The position numbers were made by a program, and so were the translations under genes. Source: Nostoc punctiforme NIES-2108 (GTDB taxonomy: Bacteria; Cyanobacteriota; Cyanobacteriia; Cyanobacteriales; Nostocaceae). Taken from it: a DNA stretch of 64,000 nt. Numbering within the stretch: position 1 is the stretch's first letter; each line of letters starts with the position of its first letter. The notes below the pieces were generated by a model, which had not been told where the DNA came from, ran no database searches, and saw only the letters and a list, made by a program, of their open reading frames with translations. The DNA lies in NCBI GenBank assembly GCA_003326195.1, contig LXQE01000153.1:79104-143103 (forward strand), in the 5' to 3' direction. This document shows positions 43,005 to 50,353 of the stretch, one piece after another.

Positions 43005-43460
43005 CTATTGATTGATAATCTCTAGATATGGCCGCGGTTGGTGAAAACCCTGGAGTGAAGCATCGATGATGAGGCAAACTTCGATATGCATACCATCAGG
43101 ATCGGAAAATGATAAGTTAAGTACTGGACCAAGGTCAGCGATCGCGCCATCACTCACTCCTCGATCTATCAGTTTGCGGCGGATAATCTGAAATGCTGAT
43201 TCTGTTGGGGCATTCAAAGCTAAGTGGTCGATGTGTCCCCGTTCAAACATATCCGGCAATCCAGAACTATGAATATTATTAGGCATCTCTGCTGCGTGAA
43301 GCACGCTCTGCGATCCAGCTAGCAGAAGTGCGTGACGAAAAGCTGGGGTCGTCTCTTGAAAGATTACTGGCATCTCGAATACATCAGTATAGAAGTCGAT
43401 AAAGCGGTCAATATCTGCTGTCACCACTGCAACATGGTGGATACCTGATACAAGGCTCAT
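43005..43460 (-). CDS. VOC/glyoxalase-family protein
   Basis: 151 aa, one vicinal-oxygen-chelate module pair: GIHHVAVVTADIDRFIDFYT at the start supplies the first metal-ligand His, HIDHLALNAPTES the second, and SDPDGMHIEVCLI the Glu ligand. The substrate is unknown. It starts 34 bp after the stop of the glutathionyl-hydroquinone reductase gene on the same strand, which suggests co-transcription and a role in detoxifying reactive carbonyls or quinones; that link is inferred. Confidence 0.85.
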   Translation of the reverse strand: MSLVSGIHHVAVVTADIDRFIDFYTDVFEMPVIFQETTPAFRHALLLAGSQSVLHAAEMPNNIHSSGLPDMFERGHIDHLALNAPTESAFQIIRRKLIDRGVSDGAIADLGPVLNLSFSDPDGMHIEVCLIIDASLQGFHQPRPYLEIINQ

Positions 43461-43494
43461 GGTGTTGCTCCAGTTAGATTGTGCAATTTATTTT

Positions 43495-44496
43495 CTATGA
43501 ATAGGGAGCGATAACTTCTCTACGAGACGCCTTAGTGAAGCGTTCGCGATCGTGCCGTTGGTCAAAATCAACGATCGGCCCCTTCGGCACAATTCGATTT
43601 GGATTAATATCAGTCATACTCATGTAATAACCGCGCTTGGTATAGTCTAGATTGCAGGTTGCTTTGAACTCAGGACGCTGATATAGGTCTAGTAAATAAT
43701 TCCAGAGATTTGGATAGTCGATAATTCGCCGCAAATTGCACTTAAAGTGACCGTAATACACTGAGTCGAAGCGATACAGAGTTACAAACATACAAATATC
43801 GGCTTCGGTGAGTTGATTGCCACATAAATAGCGCTGCTTCCTCAGAATGGTTTCCCATTGATCTAAACTCTCGAAAAGTTCTGTTACCGCATCTTCGTAG
43901 GCTACTTGCGAAGTCGCAAAACCAGCGCGATATACACCAACATTGATTGGTAGATAAATTGCATCGATCGTTTCATCAATCTGATGCTGTAGTTCGTGTG
44001 GGTATAAGTCTATTTTTTGTGTTGCCAATTCCCCAAACTCTACGTCAAACATCCGCATGATTTCGCGAGATTCGTTATTGATGATTGTTTGAGTTTGCTT
44101 ATCCCACAACACCGGAACAGTGACTCGTCCTGTGTATTTAGGATCGGCTTTCAGATAAATCTCTTGTAAATATTGAGTATGATTCACCCAGTCAGGAATA
44201 GCTCCCGGTGCTTCAGAAAACATCCATCCCTTGTCGCTCATAATCGGATCGACGATAGAGACTGAGATGGCATCATTCAAACCTTTGATTTCTCGCATAA
44301 TTAAAGTGCGATGCGCCCACGGACACGCCAAGGAAACGTAGAGGTGATAGCGCCCTACGTCTGCCTTAAACCCACTAGAACCATCGGCTGTTATGCGATC
44401 GCGAAACGTTGTCGGCGTTTCCTTGAACTTACCACTGGGATCTGATTTATTCCCATTGGTTGTCCATTTGCCTTCGATCATCATTCCTGACGCCAT
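43495..44496 (-). CDS. yqjG: Glutathionyl-hydroquinone reductase (YqjG/ECM4 family)
   Basis: 333 aa, family length about 320-330. The catalytic motif is SLACPWAHRTLIMR near residue 54, with the Cys that attacks the glutathionyl group. The glutathione-binding VPVLWDK and NNESREIMRMFD follow, and then the C-terminal all-helical domain (LTEADICMFVTLYRFD). It reduces glutathionyl-hydroquinones to hydroquinones with GSH in the cytosol. The last residues (KASRREVIAPYS) are encoded in part by a dispersed 16-mer repeat (43515-43530), so the natural C-terminus seems to have been rewritten by repeat insertion. Confidence 0.93.
   Translation of the reverse strand: MASGMMIEGKWTTNGNKSDPSGKFKETPTTFRDRITADGSSGFKADVGRYHLYVSLACPWAHRTLIMREIKGLNDAISVSIVDPIMSDKGWMFSEAPGAIPDWVNHTQYLQEIYLKADPKYTGRVTVPVLWDKQTQTIINNESREIMRMFDVEFGELATQKIDLYPHELQHQIDETIDAIYLPINVGVYRAGFATSQVAYEDAVTELFESLDQWETILRKQRYLCGNQLTEADICMFVTLYRFDSVYYGHFKCNLRRIIDYPNLWNYLLDLYQRPEFKATCNLDYTKRGYYMSMTDINPNRIVPKGPIVDFDQRHDRERFTKASRREVIAPYS
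43515..43530. repeat. dispersed 16-mer inside the yqjG 3' end
   Basis: Reverse complement of GCGTCTCGTAGAGAAG found at 10110 and 31294. Here it is read as part of the coding frame (ASRREV). Confidence 0.8.
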
Positions 44497-44635
44497 AATT
44501 TCCTCCTAACACTAAGGCGTGTCTATAAACTTTTGAGGATTACTTCAGCATTACGTCTTTCCTTTTCTGAAGGATGTTAATTTCTTAAAAATTCTTGACA
44601 AAATCGACTTTGCAAATAGACCACGGTTCGGCGTA

Positions 44636-46687
44636 TCAACTCGTTGTCGCCAACCAAGCACGCAAAACCTCTGCCACCGTCCACGCTTGGGCAATGCATC
44701 CCCGTGGAGTCATCGGGGCATCACCATCAAAAATTTCGCTGAGATTACCAACACCGTGCGCGTTGAGGTGATTAGCCATTGGTTCTAAAAATTGACGAGC
44801 CTGCTCAGGATTTTTGTAGACGCGCAGGTGTGCTAAGACGAACGGCCCCAACAACCAACCCCAAACTGTCCCTTGGTGGTAGGCTCCATCCCGTTGATAC
44901 TGATTGCCACCGTATTTACCCTGAAATTGAGGATGATCGGGGGAAAGCGATCGCAATCCATAAGAAGTTAGCAGCGTTCGCCCGCAAGCTTCCACCACAC
45001 CCCTTTGCTGGGCAGGTGTGAGCGGACTTTCTGGTAATGACACAGCAAATATTTGATTAGGACGCAACGCTGAATCATCACCATCAGGACTGTCTAAAAC
45101 GTCATAACAATAACCTGTCTCTTCATTCCAGAAGCGAGAAAATCTATACTTTGCCCGCTCTGCCATTGCCTCATATTCTTGGTGTGGTTTACCAAGCTGA
45201 CGGGCAAACTTGGCCATTGTCCGTAAAGCATTATACCAGAGGGCATTAACTTCAATCGGTTTGCCAATTCGGGGCGTAACTACCCAATCGTCAACTTTGG
45301 CATCCATCCAGCTAAGTTGTACACCAGCAACGCCTGCATAAAGTAAGCCATCGGCGGCATCGAGATGGATGTTGTAACGTGTACCGCGACAGTGCCAATC
45401 AATGATGTCTGCAAGTATGGGAAAGAGTTCACCAAGCAAAGTATCATCGTCTGTAGCGCTGTAGTAGGCGCGGACTGCTTCAAAGTACCAGAGAGTAGCA
45501 TCAACTGTATTATATTCTGGTTGCTCCCCCGCATCGGGAAAGCGATTAGGTAACATTCCTTGGTCTACGTATCTGGCAAAGGTGCGAAGAATTGAGCGTG
45601 CTACCTCTGGACGACCAGTAGAAATTGTCAAACCAGGTAGACTAATCATCGTGTCGCGTCCCCAGTCGCTAAACCAGTGATAACCTGCGATGATGGTTTT
45701 GCCGTAGGTGTCTTCTGGCAATGAGCGATCAACAATAAACTGGTCAGCAGCTAGTACTAGATGGTTGATCCAGCTAGGTGATTCCTTAGTTTTGAGGGGT
45801 CGATTAGTTTTCCAAAATCCTATTAATTTCTGCTCTTGAGCGCGGCGTAACTTCAGGGCCGCTTCACCATTGATATTTGATTGTTTTTCTGTGCTGGCTA
45901 CAAAGGCGATCGCTTCGCCAGGATTCAGTGTAACTTCAAAAGTGGCGGCGTGGAGGTGGTCTTCTTTATCTCTCAATCCCCGATAGCGTTCAACTGCTAA
46001 GTCAAAGCCATGATACCAATCGTGGACAACAGATACACTAACACGTGAAACGCTGCGTAGCTTGCCGCCGTAGGCATCGCCTTTAGGTGAATCACTCACT
46101 AGATACAGTGGTACAGCACCCGGATAAGCAGTTACACAAATCCCCTGTTCCACCTCCTCTACAGACATCTGCCAACCATTGCTTTGAGTGTCGCTGTGAT
46201 AATCGCGGTAGTTGACCATTGCTTTGAACGTCAACTTTAGCGGTTGAGTGGCACGACGCAAAGTATATTGGACATAAGTTGTGTTAGCGCCTTGTTGCAT
46301 CCACACCCGTTTTTCTAATAAGGCATCGGCAACAGCAAAAGACCATACAGGAATTGTACCTTCTAGAGAAAAACGTTCAATATGTTGATAACCATGCGGA
46401 CTGACAATACCATCTGCCCAACGATTAGTGTCTAGAGAATAAGAGCGAGCCTCCTGTTGAGGAGCTGCGCAATCGCCATACAATACAGTTTCATCTAGTT
46501 TTGTCAGCATTAAGGTGCGACCCAAAGGCGGTTTCAATGCTGCTACCAGTAGTCCGTGATAGCGGCGAGTCAATAAACCAGCCACAGTCCCAGAGGCGTA
46601 ACCACCAATACCGTTAGTAACTAACCACTCCCGCGATTCTGCAATGTCAAGATTGCCGCAGATTTCCCGCCCAAATTCTATACACAT
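44636..46687 (-). CDS. Amylo-alpha-1,6-glucosidase (glycogen debranching type)
   Basis: 683 aa. The N-terminal domain (about 1-290) begins EWLVTNGIGGYASGTVAG and TRRYHGLLVAALKPP, the signature of the GDE N-terminal family. The C-terminal (alpha/alpha)6 catalytic domain (about 300-680) has YHWFSDWGRDTMISLPGLT with the catalytic Asp, DATLWYFEAVRAY, and YHQGTVWGWLLGPFVLAH. Known role: hydrolysis of alpha-1,6 branches left in glycogen. It is oriented with the GST-like and VOC genes but separated by 139 bp. The nearby glucosidase relic at 42.7 kb suggests a once larger glucan-degradation cluster. Confidence 0.93.
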   Translation of the reverse strand: MCIEFGREICGNLDIAESREWLVTNGIGGYASGTVAGLLTRRYHGLLVAALKPPLGRTLMLTKLDETVLYGDCAAPQQEARSYSLDTNRWADGIVSPHGYQHIERFSLEGTIPVWSFAVADALLEKRVWMQQGANTTYVQYTLRRATQPLKLTFKAMVNYRDYHSDTQSNGWQMSVEEVEQGICVTAYPGAVPLYLVSDSPKGDAYGGKLRSVSRVSVSVVHDWYHGFDLAVERYRGLRDKEDHLHAATFEVTLNPGEAIAFVASTEKQSNINGEAALKLRRAQEQKLIGFWKTNRPLKTKESPSWINHLVLAADQFIVDRSLPEDTYGKTIIAGYHWFSDWGRDTMISLPGLTISTGRPEVARSILRTFARYVDQGMLPNRFPDAGEQPEYNTVDATLWYFEAVRAYYSATDDDTLLGELFPILADIIDWHCRGTRYNIHLDAADGLLYAGVAGVQLSWMDAKVDDWVVTPRIGKPIEVNALWYNALRTMAKFARQLGKPHQEYEAMAERAKYRFSRFWNEETGYCYDVLDSPDGDDSALRPNQIFAVSLPESPLTPAQQRGVVEACGRTLLTSYGLRSLSPDHPQFQGKYGGNQYQRDGAYHQGTVWGWLLGPFVLAHLRVYKNPEQARQFLEPMANHLNAHGVGNLSEIFDGDAPMTPRGCIAQAWTVAEVLRAWLATTS

Positions 46688-46735
46688 AAGTCACGCCACT
46701 TTGCTCTAAATTCAAAATTAACGATCGCCATCATG

Positions 46736-46817
46736 CTTTTCTCTCTGCGTTCTCTGTGTCTCTGTGGTTTAAAATTAATTTATCGAACCACAGAGGCACA
46801 GAGAACACGGAGAAAAG
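46736..46817. repeat. long inverted repeat between debranching enzyme and GNAT genes
   Basis: The left arm (46736-46769, core TTCTCTGTGTCTCTGTGGTT) and right arm (46786-46817, core AACCACAGAGGCACAGAGAA) pair with few mismatches around a 16-nt loop. This is a dispersed cyanobacterial palindrome that can also act as a terminator. Confidence 0.8.
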
Positions 46818-46835
46818 AGGAATTATTGTCCAATA

Positions 46836-47498
46836 TTAGATTGGGGATTGATCCTCAGTTATTTGAGATTCATTTACGAGAGGATTGAGAATGACTTCAT
46901 TAGCTACACTATCAGGTTTACGGGCACGAATTGCTGGACGCGTAGGCGTAGCCCGTCGTAGACATCGCTTGTAACCAGCTCTTTCAGCTTTTTGGTGTTC
47001 GTAATCAATTAATCTGCCATAATATTCGTGCTTGCTTAAATTCATTGACAAGAAAATATGCTGGCGAGTATTACCAAAACCTTTGCGGTTAAAAAACTTT
47101 AATGCTGAAGTATTGGTGGGGTCAGTGTCTACCAACATAAACCGCGCCCCATCTTCAATCATCCGGGCGACGACTTTATCAACCAACTTGTCTGCAACTC
47201 CCCGACGCTGATACTTCGGACTAACTCCCAGCCATAAAATATATCCATAAGTCCAGGATGCTTTGGTGATGATGGTTCCCAAAACGAATCCTGCTAATTC
47301 CCCGTCTGTTTCAGCCACAAGACAGTATTCTGGATCGGTGTTGTAAAGTCCAATTACCTCCCATTCGTCCCAAGTGCGGTATAAATAAGGGTATAAATCG
47401 CTGGTAAATAACCCTTCTCCCAAGTGGTAAACGGGAGCAATGTCATCAATTCCTAATTCGCGTACATAAATTGCTTCAGTTTCGTCAAAAGTTGACAT
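46836..47498 (-). CDS. GNAT-family N-acetyltransferase
   Basis: 220 aa. The GNAT core lies at about 10-155: YVRELGIDDIAPVYHLGEG, AGFVLGTIITK, LWLGVSPKYQRRGVADKLVD (acetyl-CoA pyrophosphate loop Q/RxxGxA) and TNTSALKFFNRKGF. RimI-like, but the acceptor is unknown. The stretch CLRRATPTRPAIR (about 177-189) is encoded by a dispersed Nostoc repeat at 46940-46968 inserted in frame near the C-terminus, so this part is probably dispensable. Confidence 0.87.
   Translation of the reverse strand: MSTFDETEAIYVRELGIDDIAPVYHLGEGLFTSDLYPYLYRTWDEWEVIGLYNTDPEYCLVAETDGELAGFVLGTIITKASWTYGYILWLGVSPKYQRRGVADKLVDKVVARMIEDGARFMLVDTDPTNTSALKFFNRKGFGNTRQHIFLSMNLSKHEYYGRLIDYEHQKAERAGYKRCLRRATPTRPAIRARKPDSVANEVILNPLVNESQITEDQSPI
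46940..46968. repeat. dispersed repeat inside the GNAT gene
   Basis: GCGTAGGCGTAGCCC followed by GTCGTAGACATCGC. The first 15 bases are identical to 8087-8101. Read in frame it adds Arg-rich residues to the acetyltransferase. Confidence 0.8.
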
Positions 47499-47561
47499 AA
47501 ATTTACATAAATTTAAAAGTTATAATTTGTTTATACCCCGATTGGATTTGACAAACATCCT

Positions 47562-48374
47562 CTAATCTATAGGGTTGAGTGAGACTTCTTGAATACTGTC
47601 AAAATTTGGTAATGATTCTTTGACTGTTTCTTCAGTAGATTGGATGCGATCGCAACGTTTGGCAAACTGACAATAATCACAGTTTTTACTACCCTCCAAC
47701 ACTTGGGGAAACTGCTGGTTATTTTGATAATTTTCCAGCCAATGAGTTAACTGACTTAATAGTTGATTAAGTTTCTTCCCTGTTTGTGTATGTTGAGCAG
47801 TACTGTAATTAAATTTAATATTTTGCGGTTTTCCTTCAGATTGAACAAACCAATAAGTCATAGAAATCTTTTCTGGCAAATAGTCGCTAGTTTCTGCCAA
47901 TACATACAGATAAAGCCGTGTTTGCCAGTTGGATTCTAACTTACGTTTGCTAGGTGGTTTAGGATAAGTTTTCCAGTCGAGAATTTGCGCTTGTTGGTTA
48001 TCTGCAATCAATAAATCATAGATAACTGTGAGCAAATAATCCTGAACTTGCAGAGTGCGGTAGTGTTCGCTTTCACGGAAAGTTTGATTATCAGATGCAG
48101 TCGTTAAAATTTCTGGCGCTGCATCAGCAAAACCCAGCATCCAGCTTTGCAGTTGAGCATCTGCTTCCAGGAAACTATCAATTGGCAAACCCATTTCTCG
48201 CTGTTGCATTAGCAAGTGAAAACGACTACCCAAAGTTTGCCGTTCTTCTTGTTCTGGATTTGAGGGAGAATTGAGTTTTTCAAGATAGGTATGTTGAAAT
48301 TTACGCGGACAAGCTTCTAGTAAGTTAAGTTGTCCTTGAGACAGTCGCAATAGTTGAGTGGGAGTTGACAGCAT
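47562..48374 (-). CDS. PD-(D/E)XK nuclease family protein, RecB-like
   Basis: 270 aa. LSQGQLNLLEACPRKFQHTY at the start and a C-terminal CDYCQFAKRC give the four-Cys iron-sulfur arrangement of AddB/Cas4-like nucleases. The nuclease motif is QILDWKT (Asp-x-Lys) near residue 138, with LGSRFHLLM as the upstream conserved His element. Predicted nuclease of the RecB superfamily; cyanobacterial stand-alone copies have no established pathway. No helicase, cas1 or cas2 is nearby, so a CRISPR role is not supported. Confidence 0.88.
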   Translation of the reverse strand: MLSTPTQLLRLSQGQLNLLEACPRKFQHTYLEKLNSPSNPEQEERQTLGSRFHLLMQQREMGLPIDSFLEADAQLQSWMLGFADAAPEILTTASDNQTFRESEHYRTLQVQDYLLTVIYDLLIADNQQAQILDWKTYPKPPSKRKLESNWQTRLYLYVLAETSDYLPEKISMTYWFVQSEGKPQNIKFNYSTAQHTQTGKKLNQLLSQLTHWLENYQNNQQFPQVLEGSKNCDYCQFAKRCDRIQSTEETVKESLPNFDSIQEVSLNPID

Positions 48375-48464
48375 TCTTCTATTTTAGAAGTAAATTATAA
48401 TCTGCAACTCACCTTTGGCAGACTATCAGTAAAAAACAGGTATTTTTTACTGCCTTCACGTCTG

Positions 48465-48689
48465 CTATTTCAACTCGTCTCGATCTACCTCATCCTGGCG
48501 ATCAGAATGTTTACTTTTTCCTTGGGACTTGATTGAGCCAAAGCTGTAGGCTATAGCTATTTTAACGATGTCAAAATATGCTGGGTGATTGGCTTTGTTA
48601 ACGATCGCTAAAGAAATTGACCCTGCCACTAAGATGATTAAAAGTGGCGAAAGTGTTTCTACCCCAGAGCCGTTGTTGTTGTTAGGCAT
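48465..48689 (-). CDS. small membrane protein, 74 aa
   Basis: Start MPNNNNGSGVETLSPL with TAGGAGA about 6 bp upstream. One clear hydrophobic segment (LLIILVAGSISLAIV, about 16-30) and a weaker one (IVKIAIAYSFGS), ending in a highly charged KHSDRQDEVDRDELK tail. No family recognised. It follows another small membrane-protein gene on the same strand by 82 bp. Confidence 0.7.
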   Translation of the reverse strand: MPNNNNGSGVETLSPLLIILVAGSISLAIVNKANHPAYFDIVKIAIAYSFGSIKSQGKSKHSDRQDEVDRDELK

Positions 48690-48771
48690 GATACGATCTC
48701 CTAGTGAAAAGATTACGAAGCCTTTAGCTGACCTTCACTCAGCTAAAGGCTATTTTTGGTCAGTATGAGTC

Positions 48772-49011
48772 TCAACCCCAAGACTCGAACATCATGGCGA
48801 TCGCAAATAGGCAGACTAGGAAAATCGCTATCCTCGCAACCCATGACCGTAGACTTGCAGATAAAAGTATCCCAACGATCGCATTTGCCCCTAAAGTGTG
48901 AGACACAACAAAGGCTATTCCCAGCCCCAGCAGCCCCAGCAGAAAATATTTGAGTCCTATACAAAACCACTTGAACAACAGATTATCGTTATCTTTGAGA
49001 CTGGGTTTCAT
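48772..49011 (-). CDS. small membrane protein with two helices, 79 aa
   Basis: Started at the ATG at 49009-49011 (MKPSLKDNDNLLFKWF) with CAGGAAAA upstream; a longer frame to 49110 is less plausible. Two hydrophobic helices (LKYFLLGLLGLGIAFVVSHT and ARIAIFLVCLFAIAMM). Not recognised. Probably paired with the 74-residue membrane protein downstream. Confidence 0.65.
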   Translation of the reverse strand: MKPSLKDNDNLLFKWFCIGLKYFLLGLLGLGIAFVVSHTLGANAIVGILLSASLRSWVARIAIFLVCLFAIAMMFESWG

Positions 49012-49761
49012 AGTTTTTTTCCTGTTTTGAAAGTTGAATCTAGGTAGCAGTTTGCGCTCCCCCGACCACACTAAGGAAACAGCGAATCTCCACAGTTTTG
49101 CTCCTACCAAGTCAAGATAGACAAAAGTCCTACTCCTGAGTGGTGTGGGAATACCAACAAAGGTGGTTTTGATATTTGCGGCTCATGAAAAATTAAGCTC
49201 TTTGATGAATTACCAGGGCAATCTGGATATCAAAAATTAGGCGTTCAATGCGCGTAGTGCGCGTTCTGTGCTTCTAAGCGCATTGAACTCTCGAAATTCC
49301 TACAGGCAATTTGTATACTTGCCTTTTTCAGAATTTGCAGTTCCAGTCTTTGCCTTTATGCCTTACTCACTAAGTTTCTTTAATTCACCCGTAACCTTAC
49401 TAAGTCACCGTGGTTTCTACTGTTAAATTAACTATAAAGTAACTTAGTTTCTAGGTCAAGTAACTTAGTTACTTAGTCAAGGTAAACTGTAGAGAAAATT
49501 ATTTAAATAGCATAAGATACTACAAATCCTGCTGAAATCCCCCAATGAATCCTCAGTTTTGGCACTAAAGGACTTTCAAATAAAAAAAATACTCAACCAC
49601 CTATTGTGAGGTAGGCATCTCACTTGCTCCTACCCCACAGATAATTTATCCGGCTAGCATCCTGCGGTATCACAGAGAATGCTGACAATTGAACCTTAAG
49701 TACTTGGCTAAAAAGCCTCAATTTGATATTGTTGATCGACATATCAGATTGATATATCAAA
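49012..49761. other. 750-bp gap with two sets of small repeats
   Basis: An inverted repeat TTCAATGCGC (49244-49253) / GCGCATTGAA (49278-49287) lies mid-gap. Two direct copies of AAGTAACTTAG start 21 bp apart (49437 and 49458), the second followed by its mirror TTACTTAG. The latter are spaced like operator sites, about 300 bp upstream of the PadR gene. Confidence 0.5.
49750..49759. promoter_or_regulatory. palindrome TGATATATCA at the padR start
   Basis: A perfect 10-bp palindrome ending two bases before the ATG of the PadR gene, with a related GACATATCAGATT just upstream. It occupies the place of a ribosome site and may be an autoregulatory operator. Inference from position only. Confidence 0.4.
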
Positions 49762-50310
49762 ATGCTGAAGTTGGCAGTATTAGGTTTATTACAGCGAGAG
49801 CCTTTAAATGGTTATCGGCTCAAACAGCAACTAGAGATGTTTATGAGTTGCAGTATTTGTGTCAACTATGGCGCGATTTATCCTCTTCTGAGGCGCATGG
49901 AAGAACAAGGTGAAGTGAGCTTATGTCCAGAACAAGGAGAAGAAGGCGGACAGTGTGGAAAGGTATATGAGATTACACCCCTCGGTAAAAAAACTTGGTA
50001 TCAAGAGATGCTGGCATATCCTCATGAAAGCTGGGTAAATGCGCGATCGCGATTCCTAATCAAATTTTTTTTCTTTAGCCATTTATTACCGGAAGAACGA
50101 GTGCAGTTAATTGAACATCGATTAATGTCATGTCAATTACGCCTTGCAGAGAAAAAAGCACTGGAAGTTACTGATGATTTATATCAAGGGAAAGTGCAAA
50201 GGCGGGCATTTGAAGTCATCAAATCAGAAATTGAGTGGCTAGTTGAGCAACTCCAAATAGAACAACTGCAATTAGCTCAAACGCCAACCTCAATCAAGAG
50301 TGCTGAGTAA
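49762..50310 (+). CDS. PadR-family transcriptional regulator
   Basis: 182 aa. The N-terminal winged helix (about 1-90) has LKLAVLGLLQREPLNGYRLK, YGAIYPLLRRMEEQGEV and KVYEITPLGKKTW, the PadR signature. The C-terminal helical half (about 95-180) gives dimerisation. There is no Shine-Dalgarno before the ATG at 49762; a TGATATATCA palindrome sits there instead. It is followed after 43 bp by the RND permease gene on the same strand. PadR proteins usually repress neighbouring efflux genes and themselves, which is the likely role here. Confidence 0.92.
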   Translation: MLKLAVLGLLQREPLNGYRLKQQLEMFMSCSICVNYGAIYPLLRRMEEQGEVSLCPEQGEEGGQCGKVYEITPLGKKTWYQEMLAYPHESWVNARSRFLIKFFFFSHLLPEERVQLIEHRLMSCQLRLAEKKALEVTDDLYQGKVQRRAFEVIKSEIEWLVEQLQIEQLQLAQTPTSIKSAE

Positions 50311-50353
50311 AACAGCTTTAACACCAAAAACTTTTGAAGTATCCTAACTAACT

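Noticed and set aside
47562..48374. Cas4-like role for the PD-(D/E)XK nuclease
   Set aside because: The Cys cluster and nuclease motif fit the wider RecB family, and there is no cas1, cas2 or array nearby.
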